Positions 1-9,791 of a DNA stretch of 64,000 bases are shown piece after piece; within the stretch, counting starts at the first letter, position 1; each line of letters starts with the position of its first letter. A model generated the notes under the pieces. It saw only the letters and a program-made list of their open reading frames with translations, was not told the origin of the DNA and did not search any database. Source of the DNA: Bacillota bacterium (GTDB lineage: Bacteria > Bacillota > Clostridia > Lachnospirales > Lachnospiraceae); contig JAEZOB010000009.1 in the NCBI GenBank assembly GCA_023414355.1, forward strand, positions 641,909 through 705,908, read 5' to 3'. Both the position numbers and the translations under genes were made by a program.

Positions 1-846
1 TGTAATTGCGTCATCAATATTCATCTCATAGAGAGCATGGCCACTTTCATGAATGATAGAGAACATGGCACTTTCTAAGTTATCCTCCATATAACGGTCA
101 GATATCCTGACGTCATGATTATGCAGCTGCATCGTAAAAGGATGAGCACTTTCCCCGATCACACCCCGATTAAAATCAAATCCCACATACCCACTTAAGT
201 ATTTGCAGAATTCCTTCTGTTTCTCTATATCATAATTGAGATAATTATAGCTTTTATCGACAGTCTCTGCTTTCTTGGCGACTGCTTTCAACAGAGGTAC
301 GATCTCAGCCTTGACTTTATCAAAGAAGGCATCCAGTTCCTTGATCATAAAGCATTCGTCATAGTCACTAAGCAGAACCTCATAGGGCTTCTTATCCCCT
401 TTGACTCGGTAACCAGCAAATTTCTTCTTGAATTCAATGATTTTCTTGAGATAAGGTGCAAAATCTTCATATTTATTATCTTTTCTTGCCTTTGCCCACT
501 TTCGGTTAGCAACAGAGGTGTACTCGTTAAAGGCACGATATTCCTCCGGAGGAATGCTCTCCAGCTGTTCATAGGTCTTTGCAAGCTCCTTAACAATTGC
601 TTTCTGTGTAGAATTCAATTCAGTCAGCTCGGCATCCTCCTTAAGCTTTGAAAGCAGCGATCTTACCTCGTCATTGATCAAGCTTTTCATATATTCATCG
701 GACAGGATTCCGATCACCTTTGAAGTATATTCGGCAGCACCGAAGGGTGCTGTGGTCTGGTCATCCCACTCAAATAGGTTTCGGGCGGTCTGAAAAGCCA
801 TAGCCCGGTCCAGGTGGGATTGTAATTGCTCAAATGCTTTACTCAT
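1..846 (-). CDS. M32 family metallocarboxypeptidase (Taq type), 3' part outside window
   Basis: The first 282 codons of a cytoplasmic zinc carboxypeptidase, which trims C-terminal residues from peptides. The translation starts MSKAFEQL and reaches the M32 hallmark HESGH at about residues 266-270, followed by ALYEM; these are the zinc-binding His pair and catalytic Glu. The family is normally about 500 residues, so the remaining 40 percent, including the third zinc ligand, lies beyond base 1. Start is ATG at 846 because AGGAAGGAG stands 8 bases upstream on the minus strand. No signal peptide, as expected for the family. It is transcribed away from enolase. Confidence 0.93.
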   Translation of the reverse strand, partial: MSKAFEQLQSHLDRAMAFQTARNLFEWDDQTTAPFGAAEYTSKVIGILSDEYMKSLINDEVRSLLSKLKEDAELTELNSTQKAIVKELAKTYEQLESIPPEEYRAFNEYTSVANRKWAKARKDNKYEDFAPYLKKIIEFKKKFAGYRVKGDKKPYEVLLSDYDECFMIKELDAFFDKVKAEIVPLLKAVAKKAETVDKSYNYLNYDIEKQKEFCKYLSGYVGFDFNRGVIGESAHPFTMQLHNHDVRISDRYMEDNLESAMFSIIHESGHALYEMNIDDAIT

Positions 847-1197
847 GAAAAAACTCCTTCCTGTATGTGTATTTAAAGATACATCAATACCTTCAGCCAT
901 TTCATTTACAGCTGGATAAGCCAGACAGATAAGAATAAAAATATCTGTGATAACCTATTTCATTAGTATATCAAGTTTTAATATGGTTAACAATCAGTCA
1001 GGCGACAAAAATTTGCAGGTAAGGCATAAACTGGTAAATATAATTAAGAGAGAAAAGGTTTCACATTAATTTTGGGGTTGATATACTACATTGCTTGCAT
1101 GAATAGTTAAGTATAACTAGTGTAAAAGTATTATAGATTCTATTGGAAACTAATGTATTGTGTTTTGTTCTAGATTGTTGCGTAAAGCATGATTGAA

Positions 1198-1307
1198 GTG
1201 TCAAAAGCACCGTAGGTGCTTTCCTGATAGAATACAATGCTATGCAAGCTTGCTTGTAATAGCATTGTATTCTATCAGGAAAAGAAGTGCGAAGCACTTT
1301 TTGACAC
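1198..1307. repeat. Cloverleaf-type intergenic palindromic repeat, copy 1
   Basis: The ends GTGTCAAAA and TTTTTGACAC pair as an outer stem. Inside are three hairpins: GCACC-gta-GGTGC, a long central arm of about 20 bp starting CCTGATAGAATACAATGCTA with a loop containing GCAAGCTTGC, and AAGTGC-gaa-GCACTT. The whole can fold as a four-way junction in DNA or RNA. Related copies lie at 9626-9729 and, inverted, at 41019-41124. No protein-coding capacity; it lies in the 776-base gap between the divergent M32 peptidase and enolase genes. Function unknown. Confidence 0.85.
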
Positions 1308-1390
1308 ATCAAGCATATTAACCATATCAAGCATATTAACCACATCAAAGTATTTGAATATATTAATCTCATTAACCACATCAAAGCATC
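1308..1390. repeat. Short direct repeats (18-nt unit)
   Basis: Two adjacent 18-nt units, ATCAAGCATATTAACCAT at 1308-1325 and the same with a final C at 1326-1343, are followed by diverged partial units around 1344-1350 and 1371-1390 (ATTAACCACATCAAAGC). The tract directly abuts the cloverleaf element. The rest of the 847-1622 gap is AT-rich and I see no gene in it. Confidence 0.7.
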
Positions 1391-1598
1391 CAAAGTACCT
1401 TACAAATTTTTGGCACTGTCCTTCTTGCTACTCCTTCACAGATTTGATAAAATTGATTCATACATGATACCATAATCTTCCTGCATGTGATTCAAATCAC
1501 AGCTTTTGTCGAAGTGGGAAGGTTATACTTCATCATATAAACCGAATATATTCCATAATTGAGGAAATAAATATATAAAGAATAGCAGATGATCTTAA

Positions 1599-2930
<1,332 letters not shown>

Positions 2931-2995
2931 TTTTTCCTCAGAGAGCATAAGCATTAATGAAGGAATGGATATCATTCCAGGTATCTATATAACTA

Positions 2996-3043
2996 AAAAA
3001 AGAGAGAATGTGATAACAACTCGTTAACACATTCTCTCTTTTT
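2996..3043. terminator. Bidirectional rho-independent terminator
   Basis: AAAAAGAGAGAATGTG and CACATTCTCTCTTTTT form a perfect 16-bp stem with A and T tracts at its two ends. It lies between eno (+) and the convergent MBL hydrolase gene (-), so it can serve both. Confidence 0.93.
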
Positions 3044-3099
3044 ATATCAAAAGTAAATCTTTAGATCAAGTGATAGCCGGGGAATGCGCGACTCCGGTA

Positions 3100-3705
3100 T
3101 CAGCTCTCTGCCAAAAGCTCATAGGGCACGCTGTGTCCGGGATAGATAGTATGGACATGATGTTGCTTAATCATATCCCAGCTGTCCTCAATCACGATAT
3201 CCTCAAATGCTTCTGCCAGATGAGATGCAGGAAGATCACCTACGAAGGCGCAGCAGTCATCAATCACAAGACTGATACTGTCGTCACTGTGCCCCGGAGT
3301 GGAGATCAGTGCTCCGTTAATACCGATGGATTGCAACAATTCTCTACTCTGTTCCTCAGTCACCACAATATGATTGGAGGAAGTGATATCCCTGAAATTT
3401 GCTTTTGGATTCTTCTTAAAGAAGAGATTCAGCTTGCTGATATAAGGAACCTGATATTCATGGATGATCAGATTGGTTCCCAAATCCTTCAATATCTGAA
3501 CGAGCCCTGCATGATCAGGATGAAAATGAGTCACAACAAGGTAATTAATTTCGTTCACAGAGATGTTGTTCTGACTTAATTGCTGCAGCAGCTGCGCAAA
3601 AGTATCCGGCCATCCGGTATCAACCAAAAGCCATCCATCCTGTAGTGGTACCAGATAGCAATTGATGGATTTATGACTAATTGTAATAATATCCAATCGT
3701 TTCAC
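3100..3705 (-). CDS. Metallo-beta-lactamase-fold hydrolase
   Basis: Cytoplasmic binuclear-metal hydrolase of the MBL superfamily, about 201 residues. The metal motif HFHPDH is at residues 60-65, with later ligands likely in STPGHSDDS and YPGHSVPYE. Short single-domain members include glyoxalase II-like enzymes and many uncharacterised hydrolases; the substrate cannot be read from sequence. Start is uncertain: the GTG at 3705 gives MKRLDIITIS, but the only Shine-Dalgarno-like run, GAGGTGA, overlaps that GTG and is better spaced for the TTG at 3696 (MDIITIS). It follows a 67-codon gene by 9 bases on the same strand and probably shares its transcript. Confidence 0.88.
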   Translation of the reverse strand: MKRLDIITISHKSINCYLVPLQDGWLLVDTGWPDTFAQLLQQLSQNNISVNEINYLVVTHFHPDHAGLVQILKDLGTNLIIHEYQVPYISKLNLFFKKNPKANFRDITSSNHIVVTEEQSRELLQSIGINGALISTPGHSDDSISLVIDDCCAFVGDLPASHLAEAFEDIVIEDSWDMIKQHHVHTIYPGHSVPYELLAES

Positions 3706-3714
3706 CTCAGTAAT

Positions 3715-3918
3715 TTAATTGTGCTTTATCTCAACAGATTCAATCATATTACACCGGTATCCCTTAATAACATTCCCGGTAATGTACTTAAATACCCGCT
3801 CGACGTTCAAATCGGGATCCCAGACATACGGCATATTGTCATACATCGACCAGTGTTCCCAGGAAGTATCGTCATAAGGCTTCATATGTGTGGTCATAAC
3901 AGCTGTATTTGTTTCCAT
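3715..3918 (-). CDS. Small hypothetical protein, 67 aa
   Basis: Unrecognised small soluble protein, rich in aromatic residues (WEHW, MYDNMPYVWD) and acidic overall. No membrane segment or cysteine motif. GAGGTG sits 5 bases before the ATG, and the stop codon is 9 bases before the MBL hydrolase start, so the two are probably co-transcribed and may be functionally tied. It could be the remnant of a longer protein, but start, ribosome binding site and operon position argue for a real gene. Confidence 0.6.
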   Translation of the reverse strand: METNTAVMTTHMKPYDDTSWEHWSMYDNMPYVWDPDLNVERVFKYITGNVIKGYRCNMIESVEIKHN

Positions 3919-3999
3919 GCCTGCACCTCACAAAAAATTTGTCCTTAATCAACTATATAACGAAACAAGTTATTATTCAAGTGAATTACTGATTGGAAA

Positions 4000-6705
4000 C
4001 TATGAATTTTGTACTAATTTTTCGACTTTTTTATGACTTCCGGCAAGGAGCTTCTGTGTTTCCACGATTAGGATCGGTGCGATGGCAAGGAGTAATGTAA
4101 TGGCCCATTGCCTAAAATTCAAAGGAACAACCTGAAAAATCCTTGCCAGAACAGGCACCATGATCACGATCATCTGTAAAAAAGCACAGATGATAAACGA
4201 GTATACCAGCTTGCGGTTGCTAAAGAGTCCGATCGAAGCAAGGGAATGCTCACTTCTCATATTGAAGGAATGGAACAACTGGGATAGGCTTAAGACAGCG
4301 AAACACATGGTACGCCCAACCCAGGGGACATAGGTATTCGAGAGATTGTTGCTTTGCAAAGAACGCTGCAAAGCCGGTGTATCATAGTAATGAAAGCCAA
4401 TTAGAAAGGCAAGGAGTGCGAGAGAGCCAATCATAAAGCCTTCCAGAATAATTCGGAGTGCCAGACCGTTAGCAAACATCCCTTGTGAAGGAGGAACAGG
4501 TTTCTTCTTCATGATATCCTTATCAACAGGCTCGACACCAAGGGCAATTGCCGGTAAAGAATCGGTGATCAGATTCACCCATAGTAATTGAACTGCAACA
4601 AGCGGAGTGGGAAGGTCTAACAGGATGGAGGTAAATATAGTAAGAATTTCCCCTATGTTACTGGAAAGAAGGAAATGTACCGCTTTCTTAATGTTGTCAT
4701 AGATTCCCCGGCCTTCTTTGACGGCTGATACGATGGTGGCAAAATTATCGTCTGTCAGAATCATATCAGCAGCATTTTTGGCAACATCGGTTCCTGTGAT
4801 ACCCATGGCACAACCAATATCCGCAGTATTTAAAGCCGGAGCATCGTTGACACCGTCCCCGGTCATGGCTACGACCTCCCCTCTGGCTTGGAAGGCTTTC
4901 ACAATCCGCACTTTATGTTCAGGGGAAACCCTGGCAAAAACGCTATAGCGGTAGATATTCTCCTTGAGCTGTTCATCGCTCATCTGGGTCAGGGCATCCC
5001 CGGTGACAGCTTCTTCCCCTTCCGCCAGAATACCAAGATCCATAGCGATTGCCTTCGCTGTAAGGATATGGTCGCCTGTGATCATGACAGGCTTGATTCC
5101 TGCCTGGCGACACATAGTAACAGCACCCTTCACCTCTTCTCTCGGAGGATCAATCATACCGATCAACCCGATGAAAGTCAGTCCCTGCTCAAGCGCTTCC
5201 TCCTTATGAAAGCCATCGGGAAAGTTCCGGTAAGCAACTGCGATGACACGAAGCGCTTTTTCGGTCATAGAGTTATTGAGCTGGTTCAGTTGCTTTCTGT
5301 CCTTGCCAAGAATAGGGTGCTGTTTTCCGTTCAGATAGTAATGTGTACAGCGCTCCAGCATAAAATCAAAGGCGCCCTTTGTAATACTGCGGTACCCTTG
5401 GCCCTCAGAGCAGTGAACGGTTGACATCAGCTTTCTTGAGGAATCGAAAGGAATTTCATAGACCCGAGGGTAATCCTCATCCAGTTTATTCTTGTTCAAA
5501 CCGGCACGATAGGCAGCCAACACAAGAGCCTTTTCTGTCGGTTCACCGTTTAGTATCAGAGTGTCACGATCTAAATTCAGAATGGTATCATTGCAAAGTG
5601 CTGCATGGGAGAGCAAAAATGCCCCGAAGTTTGAATTCGGTTTCTCACGACCTAGGATTGAGCATAGTTCGGTGACAGTCATGACATTCTGTGTCAGTGT
5701 ACCTGTCTTATCTGAGCATATGACAGTGGCACTACCGAGAGTCTCTACTGCGGGAAGCTTACGGATAACAGCATTCTTTCTTGCCATTCTCTGGACACCA
5801 AGAGAGAGCATAATCGTAACAATAGCCGGAAGTCCTTCCGGGATTGCAGCAACAGCAAGGCTGACAGAGGTCATAAACATATCAAAGGCAGGCAGCTTTT
5901 TAAGAACTCCCAATACAAAGATAAAGGCACAGATGCTTAACGCTGCGATACCAAGCACCTTACCTGTCTTAGCCAAACGCCTCTGAAGAGGGGTCATCGG
6001 AGTTTCGTCCTGCAGGATCAGCTCTGCAATATGACCAACCTGGGTATTCATACCGGTGGCAGTCACGACAGCCATCCCCCTGCCATAGGTTATGGTACTG
6101 GTAGCAAGAACCATGTTAAGCCTGTCGCCAAGACTGGTTTCAGGATTCAGTACAAGGTTGGCATTCTTCTCTATCGCATTGCTTTCTCCAGTCAGGGAAG
6201 CTTCTTCTGCCTTTAGGTTGACCGCTGTAATCAGACGGGCATCTGCTGGGACAAAGCAGCCAGTCTCGAGAATCAGGATGTCACCAGGTACAAGTTCTGA
6301 CGAATCAATCGTATTGATGATACCGTCTCTGATTACATGGGCGGAGGGGGCAGACATTTTCTTCAGGGCCTCCAGCGCTTTTTCAGCCCGTGATTCCTGA
6401 AGCAGACCAAGAGTAGCATTGATCATGATAATACATAATATGATAACCGGGTCCAGAAAATCGGGGTCACCGTCCAGATAAGACACAATAAAGGAAACGG
6501 CAGCGGCAAAGATCAGAATGATAATCATAAAATCGGCGAACTGTCCAAGAAATCTTAAGAGTATGTTTTTCTTCTTTGTAACCTCCAAAATATTTAAGCC
6601 ATAGGTCTGCTGTCTTTGCCTGATGTCCTTGGAGGATAAACCCTGGTTATGTGTAACCCCAAGCTGGTCCAGGGTTTCATTGATGGATAAACTATGCCAC
6701 TGCAT
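4000..6705 (-). CDS. Calcium-type cation-transporting P-type ATPase
   Basis: Membrane pump of the P2 family, about 901 residues, exporting Ca2+ (or Mn2+) at the cost of ATP. Order of landmarks: N-terminal cation-ATPase domain with LGVTHNQGLS; first two membrane helices; actuator loop TGES; helix 4 with AAIPEGLPA, the PEGL pattern typical of calcium pumps; phosphorylation site DKTGT near residue 330; hinge TGDGVNDAP; and a C-terminal block of about six helices. The reading frame is open to 6855, but the ATG at 6705 is preferred because GGGAGTGA lies 8-9 bases upstream; the extra 50 residues look non-coding. Monocistronic. Confidence 0.95.
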   Translation of the reverse strand: MQWHSLSINETLDQLGVTHNQGLSSKDIRQRQQTYGLNILEVTKKKNILLRFLGQFADFMIIILIFAAAVSFIVSYLDGDPDFLDPVIILCIIMINATLGLLQESRAEKALEALKKMSAPSAHVIRDGIINTIDSSELVPGDILILETGCFVPADARLITAVNLKAEEASLTGESNAIEKNANLVLNPETSLGDRLNMVLATSTITYGRGMAVVTATGMNTQVGHIAELILQDETPMTPLQRRLAKTGKVLGIAALSICAFIFVLGVLKKLPAFDMFMTSVSLAVAAIPEGLPAIVTIMLSLGVQRMARKNAVIRKLPAVETLGSATVICSDKTGTLTQNVMTVTELCSILGREKPNSNFGAFLLSHAALCNDTILNLDRDTLILNGEPTEKALVLAAYRAGLNKNKLDEDYPRVYEIPFDSSRKLMSTVHCSEGQGYRSITKGAFDFMLERCTHYYLNGKQHPILGKDRKQLNQLNNSMTEKALRVIAVAYRNFPDGFHKEEALEQGLTFIGLIGMIDPPREEVKGAVTMCRQAGIKPVMITGDHILTAKAIAMDLGILAEGEEAVTGDALTQMSDEQLKENIYRYSVFARVSPEHKVRIVKAFQARGEVVAMTGDGVNDAPALNTADIGCAMGITGTDVAKNAADMILTDDNFATIVSAVKEGRGIYDNIKKAVHFLLSSNIGEILTIFTSILLDLPTPLVAVQLLWVNLITDSLPAIALGVEPVDKDIMKKKPVPPSQGMFANGLALRIILEGFMIGSLALLAFLIGFHYYDTPALQRSLQSNNLSNTYVPWVGRTMCFAVLSLSQLFHSFNMRSEHSLASIGLFSNRKLVYSFIICAFLQMIVIMVPVLARIFQVVPLNFRQWAITLLLAIAPILIVETQKLLAGSHKKVEKLVQNS

Positions 6706-6890
6706 CGTGGTATTCACTCCCAGTAAGTTAATCTTCCTTTCATTATATGAAACATGCATGGGAATATGATATGCGAACGAAGGTTTGGGTGATATGACAT
6801 CATCAGGATGGAAAAAAACATTTACTAAACCTGTATATTGTGTATAATACAACAATAAACCCCAAACGTAAGAATAAAGGAGAAGATTTT

Positions 6891-8249
6891 ATGGGAAAAT
6901 CAATCACCAGGGATATGACAAGCGGGTCTCCTGCAAAATTAATCATAAAGTTTGCCATACCTATGCTAATCGGTAATCTGTTTCAACAGCTGTATAGTAT
7001 TATTGATTCTGTTGTAGTAGGAAGGTTTGTCGATAGTAATGCTCTGGCAGCCGTAGGTGCTACCGGCTCTCTCGTCTTTATGGTAATCGGGATATGCTTT
7101 GGCTTATCAGCCGGTATTTCTATTGTCATCTCACAATATTTTGGTGCCGGTGATCATGATAAAGTCAGAAAGAGCTTTGTGACAGCCACCTATATCGTCA
7201 TAGGAGCAGCGATTCTCTTAGGGATTGTCGGTTTCTTATCCACCAGATTTTTGCTTGAGCTTTTAAATACTCCGGATACGATCATTGACCAGTCGGAAAT
7301 CTTTATGAAAATCACCTTTGCCGGTGTGCTGGGTACGGCCTGTTATAACGGTATTGCTGCGGTCTTAAGAGCATTGGGAGATTCGGTTACACCCCTGAAA
7401 TTTCTTGTGGTTTCCTGCGTCATTAATATTCTGCTCGATTTACTTTTTGTCCTTGTATTTCACTGGAATGTACCGGGAGTAGCATTGGCTACAGTAATAT
7501 CTCAAATCATATCGGCGGTCGGTTGTATTATCTATGCGATGACGAAGGTAAAGCTGTTAAGAGTTCCAATTAAGGAATGGAAACCTGACTGGGAAATTTT
7601 TGCGAAATGCTTTCGTCTGGGAATTCCGGTAGCTTTACAGAATTTTCTGATCTCTGTCTCAATGATCGCTCTGCAGAGGGTCATTAATAATTATAATGAA
7701 GTAGTAATCGCAGCCAATACAGTCGTAATTAGAATAGAGCAGCTTGTCCTACAGCCCGGAATGAGCATCGGTGCAGCGTTATCCGCATTCGCGGGACAGA
7801 ACATTGGTGCCGGTCGGATCGATCGTGCGAAATCCGGCTTAAAGTCTGCATCATTGATTATTATTGTCTTCAGCTTGGCCATGCTTCCGGTGATGTACTT
7901 CGGCGGTGAATATATCATGCTGCTGTTTACGAAAAAGGAATTCATCGAGGTAGTTAACACAGGCGTTCGTGCAATCCATATTACCTGTTTCTTCTATAGT
8001 GCGGTAGGAATGATATTCGTTACACGTAACTTCCTGAGTGGGGTGGGTGACATCAATATCCCGATGGCAATGGGCTTTACAGAGGTGATTTGCAGAATAA
8101 CCTTCGCGATTCTATTCACCGTATGGATTGGCTATACTGGAATATGGTGGGCGACAGGAGTGAATTGGTTCTTAACCGCTTTGGTAGGAATCTTTCGTGT
8201 GTTGTCCGGAAAATGGCAGAATAAATCTATTATCAACCATTCTAGGTAA
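6891..8249 (+). CDS. MATE family multidrug/organic cation exporter
   Basis: Integral membrane antiporter of 452 residues with 12 predicted helices, normal for the family, usually driven by Na+ or H+. The N-terminal segment IKFAIPMLIGNLFQQLYSIIDSV is typical of bacterial MATE proteins, and the second half repeats the pattern with IGAALSAFAGQNIGAGR. The start is the ATG at 6891 behind AAGGAGAAGATTTT; the in-frame upstream ATG at 6840 lacks a ribosome binding site. Its last 8 bases overlap the end of the convergent DedA gene, leaving no room for a terminator between them. Substrate not predictable. Confidence 0.95.
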   Translation: MGKSITRDMTSGSPAKLIIKFAIPMLIGNLFQQLYSIIDSVVVGRFVDSNALAAVGATGSLVFMVIGICFGLSAGISIVISQYFGAGDHDKVRKSFVTATYIVIGAAILLGIVGFLSTRFLLELLNTPDTIIDQSEIFMKITFAGVLGTACYNGIAAVLRALGDSVTPLKFLVVSCVINILLDLLFVLVFHWNVPGVALATVISQIISAVGCIIYAMTKVKLLRVPIKEWKPDWEIFAKCFRLGIPVALQNFLISVSMIALQRVINNYNEVVIAANTVVIRIEQLVLQPGMSIGAALSAFAGQNIGAGRIDRAKSGLKSASLIIIVFSLAMLPVMYFGGEYIMLLFTKKEFIEVVNTGVRAIHITCFFYSAVGMIFVTRNFLSGVGDINIPMAMGFTEVICRITFAILFTVWIGYTGIWWATGVNWFLTALVGIFRVLSGKWQNKSIINHSR

Positions 8250-8850
8250 GAGCTTTTCTCTTATTGATACGACGATAAATTAAATTTCCCAGAAGTATTA
8301 CAAAAAAAATGATTGCAACAGGACGCAGATTATGTTTATACTGTGAATAATAGCCTGCAACTCTACTATAATTAGATTGGAGAACATAACCGAAGCCAAT
8401 CAGAAGAGTATTCCAGACAGTGATACCGAGAGCGGAGGCTGTAAAGTAGGTTACAGGATTAAGCCTTGCGGCACCTGCTACGAGAGCAATATAAGTTCGG
8501 ATGATTGGTATGACCCTGCCAATGCAGACGGCATAGGCTCCGTTTTCATTGAATTTTGCTGTGGCAGCTGCAATCCCTTTGCCTGCCTTAGGAAATCTTC
8601 GGACGATCGCAGATAGGATTGCCCCACCGCCGAACCAGCCGATCATAAAGCAGAGACCGGTACCAAGCAGACCAGCCAGGATGCTTAAAAGCAGAATGAT
8701 CAGAAATTCGGTCTTCTGCAATGCGCTAATTGCTCCGGCGAAGGGAAGTATGATCTCACTGGAGACGGGAAAGCAGGCATATTCGAGAAGAATAATAACA
8801 AATAAGGCAGTAAGTCCGTATTCATTGATAAAATTTGTGAACAGACTCAT
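8242..8850 (-). CDS. DedA family membrane protein
   Basis: Polytopic membrane protein of 202 residues. The SNARE-associated/DedA core is visible: a re-entrant segment with ACFPVSSEIILPFAGAI, the FMIGWFGG segment, FNENGAYAVCIGRVIPIIRTYIALVAGAARL with the conserved Arg residues, and a C-terminal helix ending in basic residues. The family is implicated in lipid (undecaprenyl phosphate or phospholipid) flipping and membrane homeostasis. GTAGGAGGTTCC precedes the ATG. Convergent with and overlapping the MATE gene. Confidence 0.94.
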   Translation of the reverse strand: MSLFTNFINEYGLTALFVIILLEYACFPVSSEIILPFAGAISALQKTEFLIILLLSILAGLLGTGLCFMIGWFGGGAILSAIVRRFPKAGKGIAAATAKFNENGAYAVCIGRVIPIIRTYIALVAGAARLNPVTYFTASALGITVWNTLLIGFGYVLQSNYSRVAGYYSQYKHNLRPVAIIFFVILLGNLIYRRINKRKALT

Positions 8851-9003
8851 GGAACCTCCTACGCTTCGGATTTGAAATATATATATGCAGAAGAGGGAAA
8901 ATATTTGTTATAAAACTTCCATCTATTCGAAAACGAACAATTGTGTTAGAATTGTAATAAATATGAAATCATACGACTGCGATAATCTGGGGGGATCATA
9001 AGT

Positions 9004-9615
9004 ATGAAGTTGGTAACAAGATTTACCAGAAAAGATCTTTGGAGTATTCCAAATATTTTGTGTTATATCAGATTTTTATTAATTCCGGTCTTTATAGTCA
9101 CCTACATCAGGGCAAATGAGCCGAAGGGATATCTTCAGGCAGCTGCAATCGTTTTTTTATCAGGGCTAACCGATTTTCTGGATGGTTTTATCGCTCGAAG
9201 ATGGAACATGGTTACTGATCTGGGTAAATTAATTGATCCTTTGGCTGACAAACTAACTCAGGCTTCTTTGATTTTTGTTCTGGTGGTGAAGATCAGATGG
9301 ATGTTTTTACTACTGATTCTATTTGTTATCATGCAGCTGTTTCTCTTGGTAGCAGGACTGGTGATGCTTAAGAGAGGGACGAAGTTAAACGGAGCCAAGT
9401 GGTTCGGAAAGGTCTCTACCACGGTATTTTATGCAACCATGCTCGGACTGGTGGCAGTTCCAACCTTAAGCCATGAAATCACCGATGCTCTTTTGCTGGT
9501 GTGTGGAGCGTTTCTTCTGTTATCGTTCCTGATGTATATTAATGAATATGTAATCATGTATCATAGCCTGAAAGTAAAAGCAGAAAAAGAAGCTTCAGTA
9601 AAACATATAAAATAG
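9004..9615 (+). CDS. pgsA: CDP-alcohol phosphatidyltransferase (probably phosphatidylglycerophosphate synthase)
   Basis: Membrane enzyme of 203 residues joining CDP-diacylglycerol to an alcohol, most likely glycerol 3-phosphate on the way to phosphatidylglycerol and cardiolipin. The complete family motif D-x2-D-G-x2-A-R-x8-G-x3-D-x3-D is present, beginning DFLDGFIARR and ending LIDPLAD. Several hydrophobic helices flank it. GGGGGGATC lies upstream of the ATG. A second pgsA copy elsewhere is possible, so the exact acceptor is inferred. A cloverleaf repeat begins 10 bases after its stop codon. Confidence 0.88.
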   Translation: MKLVTRFTRKDLWSIPNILCYIRFLLIPVFIVTYIRANEPKGYLQAAAIVFLSGLTDFLDGFIARRWNMVTDLGKLIDPLADKLTQASLIFVLVVKIRWMFLLLILFVIMQLFLLVAGLVMLKRGTKLNGAKWFGKVSTTVFYATMLGLVAVPTLSHEITDALLLVCGAFLLLSFLMYINEYVIMYHSLKVKAEKEASVKHIK

Positions 9616-9625
9616 TAAATTAAAA

Positions 9626-9729
9626 TGTCAAAAGCACCGGAGGTGCTTTCCAAATACAATAGATAGCTATGCAAGCTCGCTTGCAATAGGGATCTATTGT
9701 ATTTGGAAAGTGCGCAGCAGCTTTTGACA
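9626..9729. repeat. Cloverleaf-type intergenic palindromic repeat, copy 2
   Basis: Outer stem TGTCAAAAG / CTTTTGACA, first arm GCACC-gga-GGTGC, central arm CCAAATACAATAGAT / ATCTATTGTATTTGG with a GCAAGCTCGC loop, and a short third arm in GTGCGCAGCAGC. Same layout and orientation as copy 1, but the central stem sequence differs on both arms with pairing kept. It sits between the convergent pgsA and LacI-type genes and may act as a terminator. Confidence 0.87.
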
Positions 9730-9791
9730 CTTTTATTATATGCCTGTTCTTGTCCTTATCTTGTTTATCGATACGTTTTATATCAGCTTTT

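Noticed and set aside
1061..1467. Open frames on both strands in the M32-eno gap
   Set aside because: They run through the cloverleaf palindrome and direct repeats, have Leu/Ile/Thr-rich repetitive translations and no ribosome binding site.
4718..6400. Several plus-strand frames opposite the P-type ATPase
   Set aside because: Shadows of the ATPase gene, with no independent ribosome binding sites or domains.
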